Below, in pieces: positions 10,886 to 22,253 of a DNA stretch of 64,000 bases. Position 1 is the stretch's first letter; every line of letters starts with the position of its first letter. Below the pieces are notes generated by a model. It made no database searches. It was not told the origin of the DNA and saw only the letters and a program-made list of their open reading frames with translations. Both the position numbers and the translations under genes were made by a program. Source of the stretch: Silene conica (lineage: Eukaryota > Streptophyta > Magnoliopsida > Caryophyllales > Caryophyllaceae); assembly GCA_029255685.2 (NCBI GenBank), contig CM055313.2, positions 43,542,079 through 43,606,078 of the forward strand, read 5' to 3'.

Positions 10886-12399
10886 TCGATAAAACTTTCA
10901 TAATTCATGAACTACAAGAACAATCTTTAGTAAAGAAAAGTCAGAATGTCTCCGTGTGGTCCCGTTTCAAGGAACAACTTGTAAAATTGTCTTTCGACTC
11001 GTGTTTATAAATTGTCACTGATATACCACTTCAATGTTTCAAAATTTCAAAATGTTTTCAAAGTGGAGATTATCCCTGACAAACTTTTAATGTTATAGTG
11101 ACTGTTGCAACATGACAAATACTGTAGTTACGTGATGATGGAATCCTGCCCGCATGTTTAATTGTTACGCAATATATAAAACCTCTCGTTTTGCAAGTCA
11201 TTTATGATAACAATTTCATGATATAGGATGTAATGACGGGGATGGAGATGTACCTAAGTGATTTTGTCAACTTATTGATACCTAGGAATGTTAAACGTCT
11301 TGTAGGGTATGATTTGTGTATATCTTGGGAGATATGTCAATGCTCCATGTTTAATTACGTTAATAAACTGTGTCTTACGTCTTTCTATAATATGTCTACG
11401 AACGTGGAATGTTTTAATTGCCAATTATGAACTAGGAGTCTCTTGATTGCTTACATTGTAGTAAATATATTGATTTTTTTTTTTTTTGCGTTAAAATTTC
11501 AATGGTATGCAAGCGTTAGCTACTTTGATTCTGTTTTGCTGCGTAACACGATTTCTATCGATCCTGGTACTCATGTTATTGCTCGAGGTTATGTGATTAG
11601 TTTGAGTTACGTATAATGATACTGTATTAGATTGGTTCTATTGTTTTATGAACTGTGGAATTATAAGTATACATACAAGCATGTTAATGGAATTGGTAAA
11701 GGTACGTATAATGACATGTTAGATAGATGATGAGTTTGAGTCTAGGGGGGGATAGAGTTGTTTGCGAGTTAACAAAGACCTTGGCTGTTTTGTATTGGGA
11801 GTGAGATAACAGTTCAGTATTATATCGAGTCGTTGCATTCTTTGACCTTGACACGTGGGTGAGTAGCCTAGCGTTTTGTTCTCTAAGTGTTGACCAGATC
11901 CTTTAATGGGATGACTGACAGTATTGATATTGGAATTGAGATAACAATCGTTACTGGCGTTAAGTTGTGAGTTATTAGGCCGTTGTGCCATATTGTGTTA
12001 AGGTCCAGTGTGACCTTGGTTATTGAGTTATACTTGGAATTTGAGATCGATATTGAGATGGAAGTTTCAATTGCGGTTTTACTTCGCCAGTTCACTCACC
12101 CCTTGTCTTTGGTCTTAGATGCGACGATGAGTGGGATACTTGGTTACTTGGAGTAGATTTTATGAGATAAAGTAATGAGTGAGATGGAGTACTGTGTTAG
12201 AATGTTTATGGGGTTACGGGGACGTAACCATGTTTTAAGGAGGATATGATTGTAAAATCTTAATGATTTTATGATATGGCTAGTTGTTATGACATGACTA
12301 ACTGATATGTCGTGACTATTTGATATACTTGATAACCCTGCTGCGTATGTTGTGCAATATATCGTGTTTGTTGAGGTGTCATGTGTTGCAGTGTGTGTT
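8958..12399 (+). other. Non-coding internal region of the LARD
   Basis: AT-rich sequence with stop codons in all frames and no protein motif I can recognise. The first ~100 bases are homologous to the leader of Tekay-T. A short TTTA repeat lies near 10851-10880. I see no captured host gene. Confidence 0.6.
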
Positions 12400-12665
12400 A
12401 AACTTTGGGGACAAAGTTTTCTTAAGGGGGATAGAATGTAACATCTCGCGTTTCTTAAGTGTCACTTGTGATTGTTCATGCTTGCTAAGTGTTTCGTTAC
12501 CGTTATGGAGTGGTGAACTTCGGGACGAATTTCATTCTAAGGGGGGAAGACTGTAATACTTCGCATTTTACCTTAATATTATTTATTATATTAGCATGAG
12601 TGAGATTGGTTATCACGTGACTGTGGTTGAACTTCGGGACGAAGTTCATTTTAAGGGGGGAAGAC
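12400..12665 (+). repeat. Three tandem plus-strand primer (PPT) modules before the LARD 3' LTR
   Basis: Each module is a short hairpin, then a purine tract, then TGTAA. Copy 1: stem 12400-12407/12412-12419, TTAAGGGGGATAGAA, TGTAACATC at 12437. Copy 2: stem 12515-12522/12526-12533, AAGGGGGGAAGAC, TGTAATACT at 12552. Copy 3: stem 12629-12636/12640-12647, the same purine tract, TGTAATACC at 12666, the real LTR start. Spacing is 115 and 114 bp. Tekay-T has only one such module. Confidence 0.75.
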
Positions 12666-15153
12666 TGTAATACCATGTAATTTCTATTTCGTTTTAATTT
12701 ATATTTATAATTATTTGTATGTCGACGGGTTTTAAAGCGACAATGTATTGGTGAACGAGGTACCTTGTGTGTAAGTATTTTGAGTCGTGTACGCGAGTAT
12801 TTAACAAAACCGAGTTTGATTCATGTTATTTGGATATTGAAGTGCGTAAAGGGTTTAACCCATACATGTATAGCCGTGTCATTGGGCCTAGGGTTGCGTG
12901 CAAACCCTAGCCCATACACGACACTAACATCTGAAAATCAGAAATTTCAGAACACCTTCCCCAGCCGCCTTATTTGCACTCACTTTTAAGATCTTATTTT
13001 GACCTATCGACACAAAGCAACACATACACCTTGCTGCCGCCATATCTGAGAACACCAGGAGAGGGTTTACACGGTGGTTGGAGGTTGTTAAGGGGGCTCG
13101 AATACCCGAGGAAGAGAGTATGTCCACCGTTATTGGTGTTTTCATGGTTGCTACTTCCTGTTTTGTCGCATGATTTCTATCAGGTATGTTTGTCTAGGGG
13201 TACTGATATTTATCTTTTCTTAATCTGTGTCGTATGAGGGTTAAGTATGAACCAGGTCGGGTCGTCTTTGACACCCTAACACCACCGTGTAAGGTGTTTA
13301 AGGGAGGCTGCTGGTAGATGGTTCTGGGGAGTTATTCGGGTGTTGAGTTTTTTGTATGTGTTTTCTTTAAATCTCGTTTATGGTCTGCTTATGGGTCGTG
13401 GCTCTAGGGTCACGAGTGAGTCAGGGGGTGGAATGGTGGTTCTCGTGGTGACCAGTAGTTGTCAGGGTGGTTACTAGGGTGGTGGCTGATGGCAGGTGCG
13501 GGAAAGGAAACAGGGGATTCATCAGGGGTGTTTACGGGTTCTGGTTCACATGGGTGTTTGGGGGTGGTACCACCAATGACTAGGGGGAGGTCGGTGCGGT
13601 GGTACCACCGTGGCTGGTGAGTGTGTTTAACGGGGAGTCCGTGGTGGTGGTCTAAGGTAGTCTGGCCGCGGTTGTCAACAGTTACAGGGCGTGGTTTCAG
13701 GTGTTTTAGGGTGGTCACGTGTTGGTTCAGGCCGGTTTAAGGCCCTGGTCTTCCTTGTCGGCAGGAGTCGGTGGTCTGGGTTAGGGTCAGTGGTGGAGTA
13801 GGTGGTGTGGGGGTGATGTGTGGTGGCTGCCGGCGACAAGAGAGGGGTTCACACGGCTGTTTTAGCTAGCAAAAAGTGAGTCACGCGGTTTGGGTTGTCG
13901 TAGGGTTCTAGGGCTGTTTTAAGAGTTTTGTTTTATTATTATTATTATTATTATTATTAATATTATTAATAGTGTTGGTATTGTGGGATGATAATACTAT
14001 TGTTATTATTAGTATTAATAAATGTTATGACCTTATTATCTATATTGTTATGTGAAATTGTTGGTGTTAATATTAATGTTAATGTTTGAGTATGCTATTT
14101 TATTAAAATTAGTAGAGATTGTTATCAATATTATATGCTATTGTTAGTATGGTAATTATTATTTATGGATGGTGAAGTTGTCAAAATGTTTTATAATTAG
14201 TTAGTATATTTGCTAGACATAATTAGTGAACGATAATTATTTTGATATGAGCATGTTTATGGATGTATGTGTATACATGTATATGAAGTGTTATGAATAT
14301 AATCATGGGCATGACGGAATAGTTTAGTAAGGATTGGTTGTATGGTAGATATTGATGTTAAGTAATACTTATAGGAACCGAGTTCGAGGCGGAACACCTT
14401 TAGCAGCTGCGCCAGTGACAATTTCGTCCGACGGTTTGAGGTAGGGGAAATATATTATGATTCATGTTATGGCATGAAATGTGTAAGTGATGCTTATTAC
14501 GAGTTTGATATAATTGATTATTACTGTACTGTGGATTGAACTATTATTATTGATCACTATGGAGATCGGGAGATAAAGGGTCTGTGATTGGTGCGGAGAT
14601 AAAGGGTCTGTGATTGGTGCGGAGATAAAGGGTCTGTGTTTGGTGCGGAGATAAAGGGTCTGTGATTGGTGTGGAGTATATTGGGTCTTGTGTTCGGTGC
14701 GGAGTTTATTTGGTGTTGGATCGGTGCGGAGAAGGGATGATTGGTCCCAATATATTTGTGATAATGTTTGTTAAATAAATATTTTAGTTGTTTTACCTAC
14801 TCAACCTCGTGGTTGACCCTGTGTATTCGTGTGACACCTACGATGATCCGGAATGGGGAGTAGATCTTACAGGTCAGTGACAGATGGATTAGGAGCTTGG
14901 GCATGGAGTGAGACATGGCTTGGACCTACTTAGAGTTAGATCACACTTAGATATCTTCAGTTGTACTTTTATTTTATCAAACTTTGGATCTCGTAGTTGT
15001 TGTAATATCAAGTTTAAATTTAATCAGCTTTTATATAAAGTACTTTGGTTTGTTTACTTTGTCATTCACTACCTCGGATATTCCGAGATGGTAACAGCTC
15101 TATTTATTTGAGAATGTCTTGCTAAAGGCTTTTAAATAAATGGGGGTGTTACA
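12666..15153 (+). repeat. 3' LTR of the LARD, full length (2488 bp)
   Basis: It starts TGTAATACC after a purine tract and ends GGGGGTGTTACA. Its last ~1.44 kb equals the truncated 5' LTR. The first ~1.04 kb, present only here, include GC-rich low-complexity sequence near 13400-13700. A TATATAAAG box lies at 15032-15040. The next bases (CTCTATACC) belong to Athila-C. Confidence 0.85.
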
Positions 15154-16915
15154 CTCTATACCATGGACTCTCGCGGTACGCTCGAGACACTCATGAAGCA
15201 AAGGTGAATATATGTAAAAGATAGAAAGAAGTATTTTGTAATGACACTCACCTAACTGCGACCCATGTAAACATGCCTGCAATCTAACATGAACAAGAAT
15301 TCTACAACTATGTATAAACAAACCCATTAAGTGACACGGATACATGCAGTTGGGGTAATGAAAGATATGTGAGGTAAAAGGTAAAAAGTGGTTAAGATGT
15401 TTTTGGATTTGTGGGGTTAGTAGCCAAGCTAGTAAAACCGATTCCCAACAACATATTTCACTACTTTTTCACATTAAGAAAGTGCTCTTTTGTAGCACAA
15501 CTCTCACATTAAGTATAAGAAAGGACTCCCAAATATTTTGAATGAAGTACGGGAGTGATAACATATAAAAGAAAGGAATCTTTGAACGAAATTTTGAATT
15601 CTAACACTGTCAGGTGGTCGGCCGACCTATAATGGTGGTCGGTCGACCCATTTCCTGTACTTTTTGACTTTTTCCGTTTTTCTTTTCTTTCCTTCTTTTT
15701 CTGAAATTTTCTGTTCTTTTTCTTTTCTTGGTTTCTTTCTTTTCTCTTTTTGTTCAAGATAGCATACAAACCAAGATGCCTCAAGATTAAACTAAAGACC
15801 ACGGATACTAGCTTGGAAGGGTAGGCTAAGTATGGGATGTAGTTTGGAAGGGTAGGCTAAGTATGGGATGTAGTTTGGGGGAATAAAAAGGTTTATGGGT
15901 AAAAATGAGAAAAGGGGTCCCAAAATGCACGTATCAAGACTCACAAAACGAGAAAGTAAAACAAGTATATAGCAATTCAAGTTCATGTTTATGCATATTG
16001 ATGTAATATGTTCTAAGGGGAGTACTACTCACATCCTACACAGGTGGTTTAAGAATGAAACCAGGAAATAGGCTCTAAAAACTCAGAATGTATAGTAGGT
16101 TGCCAAGGTATAAGTCAAGTCTCAAGATATACAAATTGACAAAAACTCGTAGATATGCAAAAGACTCTCATACTAAAACAAGTTGACAAGGCAAGGTAAA
16201 GGCATAAACATGTAAGATAGCAAAGATCATCCTTGAAATACTCTCGTTCCGACTTGACCTATATGCTAAAATAAACGTGCATTTTTTGGAATTTTTTTGA
16301 ATTTTTTTATTTTTTTGGATTTTTTTTCTTTTATATATGCAAGGAAAATAAAGAAAAGAAAGATGCAATACGGAAATGCAATAGAGTGTGACAGAATGCA
16401 ATGCATGTGACACAAAACCATTCCCCAAACCAACCCGCACAATGTCCTCATTGTGCATTAGCCTAAGCAAAGGTTTCATAGAATTAAAGGAAAGATGCTA
16501 AAAAAAAAACCAAGGAAAACCGGGAAGAACTCACTGGATTATTAGGCGCAGGAGAAAAACCTCCCCAAACCAGCGTAAGCTGGGAGGTTTTGGTGGCTAT
16601 CAGTGTCACTCAAGTACCCAAGATGGTTGCACGATTCCTGAAGAAGAAACAAACAGGCTGTGACGGACGGGTAGGTCGACCGACCTATGTTTTGGGTCGA
16701 CCGACCTTCCTGCGGACTAAGGAAATCCAGGAATGCAGGGACCAGGTCGACCGACCCATATTTCTAGTCGGTCGACCCCTCTGCTGCACAGCGGTCTTTT
16801 TTTTCTTCGGGAAAAACTTGTGTCAATCAAGTCAATCTTCTTTGAACCTGAAAAATCATCTAATATGCGCCCAACAAGTGCGCGAGATCCAAGAACCAAG
16901 TCCAAAAGTCTTTAA
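15154..16915 (-). other. Athila-C 3' untranslated region
   Basis: Non-coding; parallels 22449-24240 of Athila-D. It holds bipartite modules at 15616-15648, 16674-16706 and 16745-16777 (the last with its second half inverted), the conserved hairpin at 16437-16456, and a CCTCCC...GGGGAGG inverted repeat around 16560-16590. Confidence 0.7.
16437..16456 (-). other. Conserved 3' UTR hairpin (Athila-C)
   Basis: GCACAATG, four-base loop, CATTGTGC, next to a CCATTCCCCAAACC purine block on the complementary strand. Same element as in A, B and D. Confidence 0.7.
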
Positions 16916-19644
16916 CTATGCTAACAAAACGGAAAAAAGTTTTAAAACTAAAGGAAACAAATTTAAAAAGTCTAAACAAACAAAAAGTAAATTGTCTTTA
17001 AAGGCTGAAAATTTAAACAAGTATCCGCTAAAGATGCGGAAAATCTCCGACCACGGCGTTTGACGATATGCCGTAGTCTCCACGGTGTTTGCTTGAATGG
17101 CGAAACACATCTCCTCTCCGCCGCAAAGCATATGCGACGGACTCTTCTCTTGAGCCTCTCTTCTCTTTTTCTTATCCTCTTCGTCCACAATATCTGGATC
17201 CTCACCTTCCTTGTAGCTTAGGAATCCCAGTCCTCCCCTTTGTACCGTGACCTCCTTTATTGTGGGTTTCCCCAAACCAATTCTTGCATTAGTCACAATA
17301 GAAGTATCCTCCATTTTGCTCCCAATCTGGGGCGGAGGTGTAAAAACAGGTATAGGAGTAGGTAATAGAGTAGAAGAAGTAGTGATGACCTTATACTTCT
17401 TTTCAGAAGCAATAGCATTACAAGTAATAGGGGTCATAGCATCCTTTTTCCTATAAGATAGACCATAAAAAATAGAATGCTTTCCTACTTTGAAAGTTAA
17501 AGTCCCAGTACCTACATCTATGATGGCTCCCGCAGTGTGGAGGAAAGGTCTTCCTAGAATTATGGGTATATGGGCATCCTCAGGGATATCCAAAACTACA
17601 AAGTCTACAGGGAAGAAAAACCTGTCTATACGCACAGGGATGGTTTCCAACACCCCTATGGGTTCCATAGATGTACGGTCTGCCATCTGGACAGTCATGC
17701 TAGTTACTGCAAAATTTTTCATTCCGAGTTTTAATGCTACGCTAAGGGACATGACAGTGATACTAGCTCCTAGGTCGCATAGGCCCTTTTCTACAGGGAA
17801 AGTTCCTATATTGCAAGGTACAAAAAAACTTCCAGGATCCTCCAGCTTATGAGGGGCAATGACATGCGATAGGAAGCTGGAGGACTCTCCAGTGAGGGCA
17901 ACTGACTCAACCTTATCTAAAGACCTCTTTCTTGACAAAAGTTGCCTCATAAATTTAAGATATGAAGGAACCTGCTGAACTAATTCTAAAAACGGAACTT
18001 GAACATTCAATGAACGAATTACATCTTTAAATTTGTCAAAAGATACTTGTTCCTTTGTAGGTATGAGTCTCTCTGGAAAAGGAGGGGCGGAAGATTCGGT
18101 ATTTGCAGCCCTCCTCAAAAACCTAGGGGTCTTATCACCCCGGAAAAGGAAATCCCTCAAGTGGTCCGGCAATTCGGGTCTGAAAGCATCCCCCTGTTCA
18201 GCATCGGGGGTCGGTCGACCCATATCTTCGGTCGGTCGACCTTCTTCCTGCACAGTGGGATATTCCGGAATCAGCTCTGAGGTCGGTCGACCTGGCTCCT
18301 GGGTCGGTCGACCTTCCTCGCTGCTGTTCGGCTTCGGCTGTTTCGCCTTACCCTTTTCGCCTCCCACCTTAGCTCCACTTCTTAACGATATGATGTTTAA
18401 AGTCGCTTTTTGCTGGTCCGTCTTGGTCGGAAGTTGACCCGGAGCCCTAGTATCATTCTTGCTCGCGATTTGAGCAATCTGGGACTCTAACATCTTCATC
18501 CCTGCTTCCCTAGCCTGTGATTCCTTCTGAACCAGCCCAATGAGGTTTTGGATGAGAGCATCCGTATTGGGTGGTGGGTTTGAAGGTGGTTGAGGGTTGT
18601 AGGGTGGTTTTTGGAAACCTTGCTTATGTGGAGGGATGTATGTGGGATTTTGTTGTGGTTGTAGGTGTTTTGGGTTGAGAACATTCTGGCTTGTCCACCT
18701 CATGTTGGGATGGACATTATTATTATTTGGGTCATAAAAATTGTTCCCACGATAGTGTTGGAAAGTGGCACATGTCTCATTAGATGAGGTGCAAAATTTT
18801 GACACGTGTCCCTCTCCACCACATCTCTCACAAACAAAAGGTCCGTCTTGTACGGCATTCACCTGGTACATTCCTCCTTTCCTTCCACTCCCTATATCGA
18901 ACTTCCCACCACTCTCCAGCTTGTCTAACTTGGCCATCAAGGCCTCCATAGCAGCTACGTTAGAGTCAGCCTTTCTTTGGTTACCACGGGAAGTCCCATG
19001 TTCAGCACGGTGGATAGCAACATCTTCTATTATCTTGAGACCTTTAGTCTCTCCAGAATTCTCTTGGAACCTTCCGTTGGCTGCAGCATCTAGGTAGGCC
19101 CTCTTGTCATCATAGAGGCCATTGTAGAACTGGTTACAAAGAAACCATTGTTCGAATCCATTGTGTGGTATGGATCGAACAACTCTCCTGAACCTGTCCC
19201 AAGCCTCACTAAAATCTTCATTAGGCCCTTGCTTGAAGCTTGTTATCTGCGCTCTTAGAGCATTGGTCTTGGCTGCAGAGTAGTACTTCCTCTAGAATGC
19301 CAAGGCCAAGGTGTTCCAGTCTGTGACTCCCGCAGCAGTGCGGTCTAGATCTCTATACCATTCCCTCGCAGAATCCCTGAGAGAGAAGATGATCATGGTT
19401 TGTTTAATCTGGTCATGTGTCACTCCTTCTGGGGGTGCAATAGAACATATGTAATCTGTGAAGATTTCAATATGCTTTGCAGCATCCTCATTGGTCGGCC
19501 TCCAAATTGGATTTTCTCAACCATGGTGATATAGGCAGGCTTGGCCTCGAATGGCTTCCCAGTACCTGGAGGTAAAGTGAACCCTTTGTATAGGTCCTAC
19601 ACCTGAGGCATGGAGTGACTGGCGATAGTAGCTTCTTCGGCCAT
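16916..19644 (-). pseudogene. Athila-C gag-protease, non-autonomous and disrupted
   Basis: The start ATG at 19644 is inferred from Athila-D. From about 19292 to the stop at 16916 the frame is open. It contains a zinc knuckle CERCGGEGHVSKFC (CX2CX4HX4C), a Pro/Asn-rich stretch, two in-frame module pairs reading GRPTQEPGRPT and GRPTEDMGRPT, and a protease with LCDLGAS and PIILGRPF. The upstream part has a TAG for Lys near 19600, a one-base deletion near 19490 and a TAG for Tyr near 19293. After protease there is no RT; the frame ends in a short unrelated tail. Gag would form particles with trans-supplied polymerase. The family assignment is strong. Confidence 0.85.
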
Positions 19645-19895
19645 GTCTTCTTCTTCCTTTGGAAAAACTTAGAAGTGGTTAAAAAATGGTGTTTTGGTGT
19701 GGATGGATTGTGAGGTGAATTTGGTTGTGAAGTTGGTGTTTTTGGTGATGGTGGTTTTTCGAAGATGTCCTCTTGGAATAGGGAAGATGGAGATCCTCCT
19801 TCCCTACTCTCTAAAAGTTGCTTCCTTTTTTCCCTTAATGTCCTCTCAAGCTCGTGGTCAAGTGGTAGGAGTTCTCCTTGAACTGACCTGCGCAT
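19488..19895 (-). CDS. Upstream ORF overlapping the gag start in Athila-C
   Basis: It starts MRRSVQGELLPLDHELERTLREKR and is rich in charged residues, then Pro/Ser. It runs past the gag ATG in another frame. Athila-D encodes almost the same product (26861-27157). It may be an N-terminal Gag extension now out of frame, or a translated upstream ORF. No domain was recognised. Confidence 0.4.
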   Translation of the reverse strand: MRRSVQGELLPLDHELERTLREKRKQLLESREGGSPSSLFQEDIFEKPPSPKTPTSQPNSPHNPSTPKHHFLTTSKFFQRKKKTWPKKLLSPVTPCLRCRTYTKGSLYLQVLGSHSRPSLPISPWLRKSNLEADQ

Positions 19896-19926
19896 AAGAT
19901 GGAAATTACAGGAAAAAAGTGAGAAG

Positions 19927-19952
19927 GTTTAAGGAACAAAAGTTACTTAAAC
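19927..19952 (-). other. Leader hairpin downstream of the primer site (Athila-C)
   Basis: GTTTAAGGAAC, four-base loop, GTTACTTAAAC: an 11-bp inverted repeat with one mismatch, 43 nt from the primer site. Better-preserved versions are in Athila-D (27189-27215) and Athila-B (52861-52886). Confidence 0.6.
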
Positions 19953-19995
19953 AAAAGAAACAAAAACAAAAAAAACAATAAACACTGGAGTCACC

Positions 19996-20013
19996 TCCCC
20001 GGCAACGGCGCCA
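19996..20013 (-). other. Primer-binding site, tRNA-Asp (Athila-C)
   Basis: On the minus strand this reads TGGCGCCGTTGCCGGGGA, an exact 18-base complement of the 3' end of plant tRNA-Asp including CCA. It lies five bases from the LTR end. Confidence 0.9.
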
Positions 20014-20018
20014 AAATT

Positions 20019-21596
20019 TGATGCCCGTCGTTGAGGGTACCAAATATAAAATTTATAATTCCTAACTTTAACAATAGATAGCGAAAGTCAGGGTCGAACC
20101 ACAAGGAGGTGGGGAATGTTTATTGTTTGATGTCAATGTTTAAAGTAACAATTTTGGGGGTTTGAATGGTTGTTTAGTAGGTCTAAGGCAAAGATAAAAA
20201 TAAAATAAAGAAAATAAAGATAAGATTAAAACTATATTCCAAGAGATGCTAGGATGTTTGGGTAATAAATAGCTAAGGTAATATAAATCCTGAGGTCAAC
20301 ATGTCTTGTAGTCGCGTAAGGGGTGTAACATATCCTTTCGGTCTATGGTACCTAATTGCTCCTTTCGGCCTATACTATTAGTTCCTAGGTCTCACAATTA
20401 TTGGGTGTCAACAATAAGGGTGATTCCTAAATCATAGGTCACATACCTTTCAGTCTTAAGTAACCTAGCCGTCTTAAGGTGTAAACCAATGCCCTTCCCG
20501 TATCTCTCAATCTTGGGTAGGTCATTACTAACATCCTACAAGTCTCCTTTCAGTCTTATTGTAGGTTATTATGGTATACGAATTAAAACGAAACAAAATA
20601 CGAACGCGAGTGGGTCGACCGACCAGCTGGCCCAGTCGGCCGACCACAGCCACGGTCGACCGACCCATTAATTAGGTCGACCGACCACGGCCCTGCTACG
20701 GTTGGTCTCGGAACCTATACTACCTACGCATATTCATCCCCTACATCCTAACATGTGAAATTTAGCTACTCATAGTTACTAAAACAACAACGGAAATAGG
20801 AATAAATATGGAAATCATGATGAATATCAATCTAAACATGCAATCAATAATAAAGCTTGGGAATCTACCTTAAACCGAATACAAGTAATTGTAAGAACAA
20901 TAATAAAATTTAAATTAGGAGAGTAATTACCGGAAATAGGATTAGGGCAGAAAAGGAACAAACTTTATTGATGAATGTTGAAAGATTGAAGAACAAACTA
21001 AAAGTACTTGAGAATTATTGGAAGATTACAACTGAAAGAGAAAACTAAAATTAGGAACTTGATGATAGAAGATTTCTAGATTAAGAACTGAGTTATTTCT
21101 GAATGCCTAAACCCTAATCTCCTAATTTACTTAAGTAGGCCGAAAATTAGAGTTTCCTAAAGACTCTAACACTTCTTATGGGCTTCCGGAAAGCTTCTGA
21201 TCTGCGCAGAGGTCGGTCGACCCACCAAGTACGTCGGTCGACCTATTTACGGGCTTCAGGAATTTTCTGGGCTTTTCCAAAATAGAGGCAAAGTCGGTCG
21301 ACCCAAATAGTAGGTCGATCGACCGCTTTTCCTGTGGGATCACTTTGTTTCGTCTCGGTTTAACTTCTTGGTACTTGGTCAATGCTTCCAGTTGACTTTC
21401 CTTCGTTCCTTTGGTTATGAAAAAACCCGAGGGCGTGAATTTGGCATAAAATCATCCTTTTTCTGCACAAATTTGCAAAAGAGCATAAAAATACGAAAGT
21501 AGACAATTGTTGGGAAATAAAGGCTAAAACATAGTAAATGAGCGACCAAATGCGTGTAAAAATAGATGAAAAACATCATAAAATAGACACGCATCA
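20019..21596 (-). repeat. 5' LTR of Athila-C (1578 bp)
   Basis: In element orientation it runs from TGATGCGTGTCTATTTTATG to GACGGGCATCA, with short inverted termini TGATGC/GCATCA. It holds four bipartite modules at 20613-20645, 20654-20686, 21211-21243 and 21292-21324. The TATATAAAC box seen in D is replaced by ACTTAAGTAAA here, so promoter activity may be weakened. Confidence 0.9.
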
Positions 21597-22253
21597 GAAT
21601 GCTTGAACGATTGATGAACAAACTAAAGTACTTGAGAATTATTGAAAGATTACAACTTAAAGAGAAAACTAAATAATTCTTATTTCCAAGATAAAACTAA
21701 AAGTAAAACTTGATGTGAGATTTGATAGGTAAAAACTGAATGATTAACCCTAAACAGGAGATTAGTTTATATAGGCGGAAAATTAGGAGTTTCCTTAAGA
21801 CTCTAACACTTCTTATGGACTTTCGAAAAGCTTCTGATCTGCGCAGAGGTCGGTCGACCCACCAAGTAGGTCGGTCGACCCACCAAGTAGGTCAGTCGAC
21901 CTGTTTACGGGGTTCAGGAATTTTCTGGGCTTTGCCAAAACAGAGGCAAAGTCGGTCGACCCAAATAGTAGGTCGGTCGACCGCTTTTCCTGTAGGATCG
22001 CTTTGTTTCGTCTCGGTTGACTTCTTGGTACTTGGTCAATGCTTCCAGTTGACTTTCCTTCGTTCCTTTGGTTATGAAAAATCCCGAGGGCGTGAATTTG
22101 GCATAAAATCGTTCTTTTTCCGCACAAATCTGCAAAAGAGCATAAAAATACGAAAGTAGACAATTGTTGGGAGATAAAGGCTAAAACCTAGTAAATGAGC
22201 GACCCAATGCGTGTAAAAATAGATGAAAAACATAATAAAATAGACACGAATCA
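21597..22253 (-). repeat. 3' LTR of Athila-D, partial (657 bp)
   Basis: This is the U3-side part; the rest was separated by the Athila-C insertion and is missing. It ends TAGACACGAATCA, next to purine-rich GGTTTGGTTTAGGGAATT on the minus strand (22254-22271), the plus-strand primer. It contains a three-part module at 21848-21901 and another at 21950-21982. A TATA box CCTATATAAAC lies at 21765-21775 on the minus strand. Confidence 0.85.

Larger units (their letters stand above)
7474..15153 (+). mobile_element. Tekay-related large non-autonomous LTR element (LARD)
   Basis: Two LTR copies flank an internal region of about 3.7 kb with no recognisable gag or pol. The tRNA-Met type primer site and the first ~100 bases of leader match Tekay-T closely, including GAACGATCCTCAGGCCTAA. 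The left LTR lacks its first ~1.04 kb. Over the shared ~1.45 kb I count only a handful of substitutions between the LTRs plus an ATT-repeat length difference, so the element is young. No target duplication can be tested because the left end is deleted. Confidence 0.8.
15154..21596 (-). mobile_element. Athila-C, non-autonomous Athila-type element (gag-protease only)
   Basis: Reading right to left: 5' LTR (20019-21596), tRNA-Asp primer site, leader hairpin, gag with zinc knuckle, protease, then 3' UTR without any RT or integrase. It is cut at 15153/15154 by the LARD, so its 3' LTR is absent. Its right LTR end (GCATCA at 21596) abuts mid-LTR sequence of Athila-D beginning GAATG, the sequence found uninterrupted at 28230 in D's other LTR. 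This shows that C inserted into D. Confidence 0.85.

Noticed and set aside
8958-12399. Captured host gene inside the LARD
   Set aside because: No frame longer than about 90 codons, no motif and no exon-like composition were found; homology search would be needed to go further.
15509-15802. Lysine-rich small protein encoded on the minus strand
   Set aside because: It reads a purine-rich low-complexity tract of the Athila 3' UTR; a similar read in D differs in frame and ends.
19996-20013. Fragment of a tRNA-Asp gene
   Set aside because: Only the 18 bases complementary to the tRNA 3' end are present, directly after an LTR; it is a primer-binding site.
20613-21324. CRISPR-like array from repeated 12-mers with variable spacers
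   Set aside because: Repeats are only 12 bp, spacers 9 bp, arrays have two or three units, and the context is a plant LTR; nothing Cas-like is present.
1-21596. Large inverted repeat formed by Athila-A and Athila-C
   Set aside because: They are different subfamilies in opposite orientation; homology is limited to 3' UTR pieces and GTCGACC modules.
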